From the NCBI GenBank assembly GCA_017618115.1, contig JAFZUX010000009.1:1-64000 (forward strand): a stretch of DNA of 64,000 nt, written 5' to 3'. A program made the translations under genes and the position numbers. Under the pieces are notes generated by a model. It was given only the letters and a program-made list of their open reading frames with translations. It ran no database searches and was not told where the DNA came from. Position 1 is the stretch's first letter. Each line of letters starts with the position of its first letter. Positions 45,146 to 52,360 of this stretch are shown piece by piece. The stretch comes from Bacteroidales bacterium (lineage in GTDB: Bacteria > Bacteroidota > Bacteroidia > Bacteroidales > UBA932).

Positions 45146-46414
45146 CTATTCCAGCAATCCGGCCTTCTGGAGGATGGCGTCAATCTTTTGAACGGCATCC
45201 CAACGGTCTTTGTCATTGCGGTTTTCAAAGATGAGGACCGTTACGTCTTTCTCAGGGAAGTAACCCTCGTAGATTTGGAATCCGCCGTTATCTCCGGTGT
45301 GGTAGACTTTCTTAGGGAAGCCAGGCTGCTGCTCTATGAACCAGCCGTATCCGTAGAAGGTGTTATCTCTGTTCTGATAGCCGCTGAACTTGCTGCCTGT
45401 CACTGTGTTAACAAATGACCACGCCTTCTCCTTATCTCTCAAAGGAATCACTTTGTTGTCTCTCATTGCTTTAATCCACTCTGCAAATTCGTGGGTGGAG
45501 GTGTAGATTCCTCCGTCTGCTTTTGTAGCAAAGAATGTCTCCTCTCCGTAGTCACACTCAATGAACGGATTCTTAATATCCGTAGGATCTTTCATTTTTG
45601 CATTCTCCTGAGCAGTAGGGGCTCCAGCAGGTTTGTCGGAATCTGTAGAAGCGGTTTCTCCACCCTCCGCCAGAACGTAACCGTGTGCCATGTTAGGAAT
45701 TTTAGACTCGTTTTCCTCTGAGAAATAGAGAGTTAAACCCATACTTGCAGGAGTGAAGATGTTCTCTTTCATATACTCCTCAAATCCCTTTCCGCTCAAT
45801 TTCTCAATAAAGAGATAGAGAAGCTGGAAGGTTGGGTTGATATACTGATACTCTGTACCCGGCTCAAAATTAAGCTCTTTGAGTCCCTTCATATACTCAA
45901 TGGACTGCATATCCGTACAGTGAAGCATAAAGTCTCTGTCTGTGCGAGGTCTGGTATCCGGAATACCGGAAGCGTGAGACATAAGATGTGCAGGAGTAAT
46001 CTTGGTGAATGGCTCCTTTTTCTTTGGAAGATAAGGAGTTACAAGAGGGGATACATCATAGATGCTTTTCTCTATATCCAGTTTTCCCTCATTGGCAAGT
46101 TTTAAGATTGCAACTGCGGTAAACTGCTTTGAACAGGAGGCAATGTTAAAGAAGGTGTTGCCGTCAATCTTATAACGGCGGGCAATGTCAGAGTGGCCGT
46201 AGCCCTTGTCAAAGAGAATGCTGTCTCCCTTCATAATCAACACAGCACCACCCGGTTCCGCAAATACGGTATCAATCGGTGCATATCTCTCCGTAAAGAG
46301 ACTGTCTATCTTCTGCATTGCATCTGCAATTGGATCCGCTTCTTTTTTCTTACATGAAATCATAACTGATGAGATAATAACCAGGAGCGTGCTCCAGAGT
46401 AATACTTTTTTCAT
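45146..46414 (-). CDS. Beta-lactamase-related serine hydrolase lipoprotein
   Basis: A 422-residue protein of the class C beta-lactamase/PBP-like serine hydrolase family (PF00144). The lipoprotein signal ends MISC (Cys21). The nucleophile motif is S93-x-x-K96 (ASCSKQF), the Tyr motif is in EYQYINPTFQLL, and the third box is HTGDNGGF. Such proteins are usually peptidases or esterases acting on peptidoglycan or small peptides; resistance should not be assumed. It lies 6 bases after cinA, at the end of a pyrD-cinA-hydrolase run. Confidence 0.88.
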   Translation of the reverse strand: MKKVLLWSTLLVIISSVMISCKKKEADPIADAMQKIDSLFTERYAPIDTVFAEPGGAVLIMKGDSILFDKGYGHSDIARRYKIDGNTFFNIASCSKQFTAVAILKLANEGKLDIEKSIYDVSPLVTPYLPKKKEPFTKITPAHLMSHASGIPDTRPRTDRDFMLHCTDMQSIEYMKGLKELNFEPGTEYQYINPTFQLLYLFIEKLSGKGFEEYMKENIFTPASMGLTLYFSEENESKIPNMAHGYVLAEGGETASTDSDKPAGAPTAQENAKMKDPTDIKNPFIECDYGEETFFATKADGGIYTSTHEFAEWIKAMRDNKVIPLRDKEKAWSFVNTVTGSKFSGYQNRDNTFYGYGWFIEQQPGFPKKVYHTGDNGGFQIYEGYFPEKDVTVLIFENRNDKDRWDAVQKIDAILQKAGLLE

Positions 46415-46420
46415 ACGATA

Positions 46421-47638
46421 TTATTTGTTTTTGTTCTGTTTCTTCTTGTTTTCCTCTTCTTCTAAGATAGTCTCTCTCAGAAGGTTAATGGCAGAGGCGG
46501 AGAACCTCTCTCTATTAATCTGACGTGTGCTTTTTGAAGAGATGTTCTTAGAAACCGTACCAAACGGAGTGGCAACCGCCATCCAAAATGATTCTGCAAT
46601 TCCCGATGCAGCAATGGAATAGGTGGTCTTGAACTTCTTTCTTGCCTCCAGTGCCATCTGCTTAACACCCGGCAAATCCGTTTTAACTTTGTTGTCATAG
46701 CATACGGTACCGCCCTTGTAGAACTTGGATGCGCTCGGATTCTGAGTCAATAGGTGAGCAATGTAACCTCCTGTGCAAGACTCTGCTGTTGAGAGTGTTG
46801 CACCTCTCTTCTCCAGCATTTCTCCCAACACTTTCTGCGGGGTAGTCTCTCCCTCTCCGTATATGGCATTGCCCAATAATTTCTTCAGTGAACGAATCTG
46901 TTTTGCTATCTCTTTTTTGCCCTCTTTTTCATCTACTCCGTAAATAGAAAGGCGGAGTCTTACTCCCAGGATAGGATTAGGAAGGTAGGCAAGATGTATA
47001 TTTTCCGGCAGGGAATCCTCCCATTTTTCTATTCTCTTTGCAAGTTGAGATTCCGGAATTCCAAAGGTGCATACGGTATGATGCAGAATATTGTCAAGCT
47101 TATAATGTGCTTTAATGGAGGAGATTACATCAGGGAGCGCCTGCTCCGTTTCAAACGGAACGCCCGGCATTGAGAAGAGAAGATTCTTACGGTTGAACCT
47201 ACTCTTTGCAAAGGAGAACTGCATAATAGGGGCGGTGCCGCAACGGTTGGGAATAACCGTACATCTGTTTGGAACGTATGCCTGTTGGAGGTTGAGATCC
47301 ATCATCTCTATTCCTCTGGCGGACAGGATTCTACGGTTAATCTCCATCTGAGTTTTATTGCAGGTGTATCTGCTGCTCTTTGAAAGGGTGTAGAGAACTT
47401 TCTTTGTAATGTCATCCTTGGTAGGTCCAAGGCCACCCGTAGATATCACAATATCAGATGTTTTTAGGCATCTCTCCAAAGTTGTTAGTATGTCATTGTT
47501 CTCATCCGAACAGGTGACCATAGATACTACCTTAATGCCAATCTTGTTGAGTTGTTTGGAGATCATTGCGGAGTTGGTATCCGTAATTTGTCCAATCAAA
47601 ATCTCGTCTCCTATTGTACAGATAGATGCTGTAATCAT
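46421..47638 (-). CDS. cinA: CinA family protein, full length
   Basis: A 405-residue two-domain protein. The N-terminal MoCF-like domain (SICTIGDEILIGQITDTNSAMISKQL and VISTGGLGPTKDDITKKVL) is the COG1058 ADP-ribose pyrophosphatase type. The C-terminal domain (TLSTAESCTGGYIAHLLTQ, then the Ser/Lys region YDNKVKTDLPGV) is the nicotinamide-mononucleotide deamidase. The protein recycles pyridine nucleotides. It is 7 bases after pyrD and 6 before the serine hydrolase. A second, C-terminal-only homologue lies at 57112. Confidence 0.93.
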   Translation of the reverse strand: MITASICTIGDEILIGQITDTNSAMISKQLNKIGIKVVSMVTCSDENNDILTTLERCLKTSDIVISTGGLGPTKDDITKKVLYTLSKSSRYTCNKTQMEINRRILSARGIEMMDLNLQQAYVPNRCTVIPNRCGTAPIMQFSFAKSRFNRKNLLFSMPGVPFETEQALPDVISSIKAHYKLDNILHHTVCTFGIPESQLAKRIEKWEDSLPENIHLAYLPNPILGVRLRLSIYGVDEKEGKKEIAKQIRSLKKLLGNAIYGEGETTPQKVLGEMLEKRGATLSTAESCTGGYIAHLLTQNPSASKFYKGGTVCYDNKVKTDLPGVKQMALEARKKFKTTYSIAASGIAESFWMAVATPFGTVSKNISSKSTRQINRERFSASAINLLRETILEEEENKKKQNKNK

Positions 47639-47645
47639 TGAAAAA

Positions 47646-48707
47646 TCAGATTGAAGAGTTCTCTTTCTCTCTGGCTACAAAGGTTTTAGCCAGGAACTTA
47701 TTAATCTTCTTAATGTACTTTGGACCGTTATAAATGAATCCGGAATAGACCTCAATGAGTGAGGCTCCGTTATCCAACATCTCCAATGCCTGAGCAGGAG
47801 TCATAATACCGCCGCTGGCAATAATAGGGAGGTGCCCCTCAGTCTTTTGGTAGATGTACTTAACCATCTCTAAACTACGCTGATACAAAGGTGCGCCGCT
47901 CATTCCTCCTTTTCCTATATCTTTGATTGTCCTCTCATCACTCTTAAGGTTCAAACGGGAAGTGGTGGTATTTGTTGCAATAATTCCGTCAAGTCCTGAG
48001 ATGAGAACCATATCTATAATCTCATCCAGATGAGCCTTGTCAATATCCGGAGAAATCTTTATCAGAATAGGGCGGTAGTCATCATACATTAACCTGAGTT
48101 CCAGGAGTTTGTCTATAATAGGGGAGAGGTTCTCCATAGTCTGAAGTTTCCCGGCATCCTTTACGTTTGGGCAGGAGAGATTCAGCACAAAGTAATCTAT
48201 GTAATCATAGATATATTCAAAGGAGAACTCGTAATCTTTGTAGGCCTCGCCTATAGGGGTATCCTTACCGTTTATAATGCTGCATCCCAGCGGAACTCTG
48301 GGTTTATGTTTCTGAATGAATGAAACCGCATGACGGATACCTTTATTGTTGATACCCATTCTGTTTATAATGGCCTGATCCTTAGGGAGTCTGAAACATC
48401 TAGGCTTAGGATTTCCCTCCTGAGGTTTAGGGGTGAGAGTACCAATTTCAACAAACCCGAAACCAAAGTTTGATATGGCGTTGTACCCGTCTCCGTCCTT
48501 ATCGAATCCTGCTGCAAGACCAACCGGATTGAGGAACTTTATTCCAAAGACTTCTCTCTCCAAAGAGGGGTGATTGTAATTGTATAAAAGCCTGAGAATC
48601 CTGCCGGTTACAGGAATTCTCTCCATCCATTTCATAAAGGAGAGAACCAGATCGTGAATCCTTTCCGGTTGCCAGAGGAAGAATATAGGCCTAAACAATT
48701 TGTACAT
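47646..48707 (-). CDS. pyrD: Dihydroorotate dehydrogenase (quinone), class 2
   Basis: A 353-residue FMN enzyme oxidising dihydroorotate with quinone at the inner membrane. The N-terminal amphipathic segment (LFRPIFFLWQPERIHDLVLSFMKW) is the class 2 membrane and quinone contact. It is followed by NPVGLAAGFDKDGDGYNAI, GFVEIGTLTPKPQEGNPKPRCFRL, NRMGINNKG, FVLNLSCPNVKDAGKLQ and IIASGGIMTPAQALEML. It has its own -7 box upstream. The class 2 type implies a quinone pool in this anaerobe. Confidence 0.95.
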   Translation of the reverse strand: MYKLFRPIFFLWQPERIHDLVLSFMKWMERIPVTGRILRLLYNYNHPSLEREVFGIKFLNPVGLAAGFDKDGDGYNAISNFGFGFVEIGTLTPKPQEGNPKPRCFRLPKDQAIINRMGINNKGIRHAVSFIQKHKPRVPLGCSIINGKDTPIGEAYKDYEFSFEYIYDYIDYFVLNLSCPNVKDAGKLQTMENLSPIIDKLLELRLMYDDYRPILIKISPDIDKAHLDEIIDMVLISGLDGIIATNTTTSRLNLKSDERTIKDIGKGGMSGAPLYQRSLEMVKYIYQKTEGHLPIIASGGIMTPAQALEMLDNGASLIEVYSGFIYNGPKYIKKINKFLAKTFVAREKENSSI

Positions 48708-48726
48708 ACAGATTATATATTATGCA

Positions 48727-48734
48727 CAAATTTA
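48727..48734 (-). promoter_or_regulatory. Bacteroidetes -7 element for pyrD
   Basis: On the minus strand this reads TAAATTTG, an exact match, 19 bases before the pyrD ATG and just upstream of the regulator's stop codon region. Confidence 0.55.
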
Positions 48735-48741
48735 AGAAAAT

Positions 48742-49353
48742 CTACTTCTCAAAGGATTGGAAGCTTCCGTCAGAGTAGAGGAGAATAACCCTCTCCAGCT
48801 CTTTTTTTATCTCGATAGATGGCTTTTTTACCTCGTTTACGCCACTCTCAAGAGGTTCAGCAGGCCCATTTTCTTCAGTAATATCCTTATTTACAGTCTC
48901 TTCCAACTGTTTGAGCCGTTGTCCCAGTTCTCCCTCTTCCAGAGCCGGGAATGGGTGATACTGGAGTTTTTCATCTTCAAACGGGAAATCCTGCTCCTCT
49001 TCCTCCGGAAATCCGAACAAATTATCGCTATTTGTGTCAGAAACACGCAAAGTTTGAGTTTCTTCAGATTTTTGCTTATTTGCGTTAAACTCACGCAAAG
49101 TCATAGAGTCGCTCAGAGCCTCTCCTCGGAAATTTTTCTCACTGTTTCGGTAGGGTTGACCAACTCCGGTGAGCAACCATTCAATATTCAAATTCGGCAA
49201 TTTTGTCAGTACGGAAAGAATGAAGTCGTAACTCGGATTGTTACGTCCGCTCATAAGGTTGGAAAGGGTAGATCTCTGGATGCCCAAAAGAGTGGCCAAT
49301 TGGGCGGCGGTTAATCTTTCCAGGTTGAGGATGGTCTGTAAACGCTCTTTCAT
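48742..49353 (-). CDS. XRE-family transcriptional regulator with acidic C-terminal region
   Basis: A 203-residue protein whose first ~65 residues form a helix-turn-helix domain (ERLTAAQLATLLGIQRSTLSNLMSGRNNPSYDFILSVL), followed by NIEWLLTGVGQPYRN, a motif common to Bacteroidales regulators of this type. The rest is acidic, low in complexity and probably flexible (PEEEEQDFPFEDEKLQ), ending with a short conserved-looking segment (IKKELERVILLYSDGSFQSF). It is transcribed from its own promoter at 49375-49382. A small inverted repeat lies in its leader, which may mean autoregulation. Targets are unknown. Confidence 0.82.
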   Translation of the reverse strand: MKERLQTILNLERLTAAQLATLLGIQRSTLSNLMSGRNNPSYDFILSVLTKLPNLNIEWLLTGVGQPYRNSEKNFRGEALSDSMTLREFNANKQKSEETQTLRVSDTNSDNLFGFPEEEEQDFPFEDEKLQYHPFPALEEGELGQRLKQLEETVNKDITEENGPAEPLESGVNEVKKPSIEIKKELERVILLYSDGSFQSFEK

Positions 49354-49359
49354 AGTTGT

Positions 49360-49382
49360 TAACTTTACTAGTTACAAATATA
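49360..49382 (-). promoter_or_regulatory. Promoter and possible operator of the XRE regulator
   Basis: On the minus strand TATATTTG (49382-49375) is an exact -7 element, 22 bases before the ATG. An inverted repeat TAACT-N5-AGTTA (49360-49374) lies between it and the start codon, in position to block transcription start or early elongation. Confidence 0.5.
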
Positions 49383-49863
49383 GACATTTTCTCTCAATTA
49401 GTCAAAAATTCTTTTTGCGCTCATCCTTTTTTACAAATTTTGACAAATTGCGCAGTTAGAAGAAATGCTGCATATAGATGTCTACAATAGGGGTACGCAA
49501 AAAACAATCTACTTAAATGTGTAATTTAGATAGCCACTGTAAATATCTTGCAAATCAGTAATATAGCAAATTTTCAAATATTTATTTTTACGCTCAATGC
49601 GCATTTATAGCCCATTTTATGCGCAATATGCCTAAAGCTGTATTTTATGTAGTAGTATTAAATCACTTATAAATCAATAAGTTACAAAATTTCAAAAATT
49701 ACTATAAGTAAAACTTATACTCTGCAAACAAATCACATATCTGAAGTACGCAATTTGAAAATTTTCTGTTCAATTCTGTGAATTTTTATTATTTAAATTT
49801 GTGAAATTCAAAAAAGTGAAAAACCTCTATTTTAAGAGATTTCTTCTTTTGTGGGTAATTATG
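49383..49863. other. AT-rich non-coding region with repeated TGCGCA/TACGCA motifs
   Basis: This is by far the longest gene-free stretch in the window. It is visibly AT-rich and has no open reading frame with gene-like content. The hexamer TGCGCA occurs at 49449-49454, 49598-49603 and 49620-49625 (the last two 22 bases apart). TACGCA occurs at 49494-49499 and 49747-49752, and TGCGCTC and ACGCTC variants also appear. No tRNA, riboswitch or cluster of DnaA boxes was recognised; a single one-mismatch DnaA-like site (TGTGGGTAA) is at 49850-49858. It lies between the divergent XRE regulator and queA. Confidence 0.6.
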
Positions 49864-49871
49864 TATCTTTG
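49864..49871 (+). promoter_or_regulatory. Bacteroidetes -7 element for queA
   Basis: TATCTTTG matches TAnnTTTG, only 10 bases before the TTG start of queA, so the message would have a very short leader. Confidence 0.6.
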
Positions 49872-49881
49872 CAGAAAATAA

Positions 49882-51111
49882 TTGAATTTGGAGCCTGTTA
49901 TTAAAATATCAGATTTCACCTACCCTCTCCCGGATGAGAGGATAGCTAAATACCCCCTGGCGGAGAGAGACTCATCCAAGCTTCTGGTCTATAAAGATGG
50001 CAGAGTTTTGGATGATACCTTTTATAATATAGCCTCCCATATTCCCCAGGATTCCTTTATGGTTTTCAACAATACCAAGGTGGTTCCGGCAAGGCTGTTT
50101 TTCCGGAAAAAAACAGGTGCTTTGATAGAGATTTTGTGCCTGAATCCGGTCTCTCCGGCGGAATATATTGGCTCTTTTTCCTCAAAAAGGAGCTGCAGTT
50201 GGTCTGTTGTGGTGGGAAATGCCAAGAAATGGAAGGGCGGAGAGCTCTATTTTTACTCGGATACTATAGGAAAAGAGCTCAATTTTAGGGTGGAATTGGT
50301 TCAAAAGGGAGAAAAACACTCCGTAGTCCTCTTCAAATGGGATACGGATGAGACCTTTTCCGAGGTTTTGGACAAATGCGGAAAGGTCCCTATTCCTCCA
50401 TATCTGAACAGAGATACTGAGGAGATAGACAAGAAGAGATATCAGACTATTTATGCCCGTTTTGAGGGCTCGGTGGCTGCTCCTACAGCAGGTCTGCATT
50501 TTACGGATAGGGTACTTAACTCTCTGGATAATAAGAAAATAAAGAGAGAAAACGTCTGTCTTCACGTGGGTGCGGGAACATTCGCTCCGGTTAAGAGTGA
50601 ATTTATATCCGATCATCAGATGCACTCGGAGCCGTTTTCCGTCTCAAAGGAGTTTCTTTCAGACCTCATTAAAGCGGTTAAGAAGGGGTCCGTAGTGGCG
50701 GTAGGAACCACCTCTACAAGGACGCTGGAATCTTTATATTATATTGGTGTTCAGTGCATTGAAAATCCTGATAAGACAATAAGGCCCGTCATGCAGTGGG
50801 AGCCTTACAACAGGGAGTATAAGTATGATATTGCGGAGGCTCTGGAGGCCATTGTGGATTATTTGGACTCCCGTTCTCTCTCTCAACTGATAGCCGCAAC
50901 CTCTATAATTATAGTTCCGGGGTTCAAATATAGGGTAGTGGATATGCTGGTAACCAACTTTCACCAGCCGCAAAGTACTCTGTTACTGCTAATTTCCGCC
51001 TTTATAGGAGACGACTGGAGAGACCTTTACGCCCACGCTTTGGAGAGCGGATATCGTTTCCTTAGTTACGGAGACAGCTCTCTTCTTTTCAAAAACCGGA
51101 AAATTTTGTAA
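49882..51111 (+). CDS. queA: S-adenosylmethionine:tRNA ribosyltransferase-isomerase
   Basis: QueA transfers the ribosyl part of SAM to 7-aminomethyl-7-deazaguanine in tRNA, the penultimate step to queuosine. The 409-residue protein opens with IKISDFTYPLPDERIAKYPLAERDSSKLLVY and carries MVFNNTKVVPARLF, GSVAAPTAGLHFTDRVL, LHVGAGTFAPV, HQMHSEPFSVS, VAVGTTSTRTLE and the terminal YRFLSYGDSSLLF. It is longer than the ~350 of typical QueA. No ATG precedes the conserved start, so TTG at 49882 or 49888 must be used. Confidence 0.93.
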   Translation: MNLEPVIKISDFTYPLPDERIAKYPLAERDSSKLLVYKDGRVLDDTFYNIASHIPQDSFMVFNNTKVVPARLFFRKKTGALIEILCLNPVSPAEYIGSFSSKRSCSWSVVVGNAKKWKGGELYFYSDTIGKELNFRVELVQKGEKHSVVLFKWDTDETFSEVLDKCGKVPIPPYLNRDTEEIDKKRYQTIYARFEGSVAAPTAGLHFTDRVLNSLDNKKIKRENVCLHVGAGTFAPVKSEFISDHQMHSEPFSVSKEFLSDLIKAVKKGSVVAVGTTSTRTLESLYYIGVQCIENPDKTIRPVMQWEPYNREYKYDIAEALEAIVDYLDSRSLSQLIAATSIIIVPGFKYRVVDMLVTNFHQPQSTLLLLISAFIGDDWRDLYAHALESGYRFLSYGDSSLLFKNRKIL

Positions 51112-51136
51112 ATTCGCTCGGCTAACTGCGTTGACA

Positions 51137-52312
51137 ATGGCAGAAGTGGATAAAATATTTGACGGCATCAGGCCCTATTATGACAGCGAGATTCCTTCTT
51201 CAATAGAGAGGATGAAGAAACATCCTTATTTGGAGGAGATTGCTAACTTCCTTAAAATCAAGGGAGGAGTAGAGCACCTAGTTAATATGTTATCTGCCTG
51301 CAAGACGGTAGACGATTTCCAGGAGAAGATAATGGTTCTGGTGGTTACCACCATTTTGGAGCATACCTCCAACGGTGTAACCCATTCCGGTTTGCATTAC
51401 TTCTCAGGAGACCGTAAGCATCTGATTATCACCAATCACAGAGATATAGTACTGGATTCCGCCATCATTCAGTTAATCCTCCATACCCACAAGGTTACCA
51501 CCACTGAGATTGCCGTGGGAGACAACCTCATTACCTCTCAGTTCATTGAGGATGTGGCGCGTTCCAACAAGATGATAAAGGTTACCAGAAGCTCCTCACC
51601 AAGAGAGGTTTACAATTCATCAATGCTGCTTTCAAAGTATATCCGTCACAACGTGGCGTCTCAAACCAGTTCAATCTGGATTGCCCAGCGTAACGGACGT
51701 ACCAAGGACGGGTTTGACCAGACTGAGCAGGGATTGCTTAAGATGCTGGAGATGAGCGGAAAGGGAGACTTCATTACGGATATGGACGAGCTTAGCATTA
51801 TGCCGGTTGCCATATCTTACGAGTTTGAGCCTTGTGATGCGTTAAAGACCAGAGAATTATACATTTCCCGCAGGTGCAGGTACGTAAAGGAGGAGGGAGA
51901 GGATCTTCACAGCATCATAACCGGAATTGCTCTGTGGAAGGGGGGAATCCACATAGACTTTACGGAACCTATTAAAACTGAACAGATTGCTTCCTGTGCA
52001 GCCTTCTCAAAGAACGAGAGGTTTGTAGAATTGGGCAAGATTATAGATAAGAGAATTCACTCCTACTTTAAACTCTGGCCTAACAACTTCATAGCCTATG
52101 ATCTTCTTATGGCTGAGGAAAATATTGAGCCTGAGTTCTTTGCAGAGTATTCTTCTCAGCAGAAGAACGCCTTTGAGGCTCACATGGAAAAGCAACTCTC
52201 ATACATTGAGTCTCACGCCTGTCCGATTGACGGAGAGGAGTGGAACCGTTCAGAACTCAGGGAGATATTCCTGAACATCTATGCAAACCCTGTAAGGGCT
52301 TCTTTAAAGTAA
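51137..52312 (+). CDS. PlsC-like acyltransferase
   Basis: A 391-residue protein with a 1-acylglycerol-3-phosphate acyltransferase-type core. The catalytic HX4D box is ITNHRDIVLDSAII (about 97-110), and a WIAQRNGRTKDGFDQTEQG segment resembles the EGTR/substrate region. It continues with MPVAISYEFEPCD. N-terminal and C-terminal helical extensions of about 90 and 130 residues flank the core. It probably acylates a lipid at the inner membrane, but no membrane span is evident and the acceptor is unknown. A TTG at 51131 would add two residues; the ATG is preferred. Confidence 0.8.
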   Translation: MAEVDKIFDGIRPYYDSEIPSSIERMKKHPYLEEIANFLKIKGGVEHLVNMLSACKTVDDFQEKIMVLVVTTILEHTSNGVTHSGLHYFSGDRKHLIITNHRDIVLDSAIIQLILHTHKVTTTEIAVGDNLITSQFIEDVARSNKMIKVTRSSSPREVYNSSMLLSKYIRHNVASQTSSIWIAQRNGRTKDGFDQTEQGLLKMLEMSGKGDFITDMDELSIMPVAISYEFEPCDALKTRELYISRRCRYVKEEGEDLHSIITGIALWKGGIHIDFTEPIKTEQIASCAAFSKNERFVELGKIIDKRIHSYFKLWPNNFIAYDLLMAEENIEPEFFAEYSSQQKNAFEAHMEKQLSYIESHACPIDGEEWNRSELREIFLNIYANPVRASLK

Positions 52313-52360
52313 CCGTAGTGCGGGTTGCATCTTTGATAAATAATTGAAAAACAAAAAGAT

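Noticed and set aside
45146-46414. A beta-lactam resistance gene
   Set aside because: The family match is to broad PF00144 serine hydrolases; the active-site boxes do not single out a true class C beta-lactamase.
49850-49858. DnaA-box-like TGTGGGTAA in the AT-rich gap before queA
   Set aside because: It is a single site with one mismatch; an origin would need several boxes.
49801-49881. Possible preQ1 riboswitch before queA
   Set aside because: The predicted transcript start leaves only about ten leader bases and no preQ1 aptamer consensus is visible.
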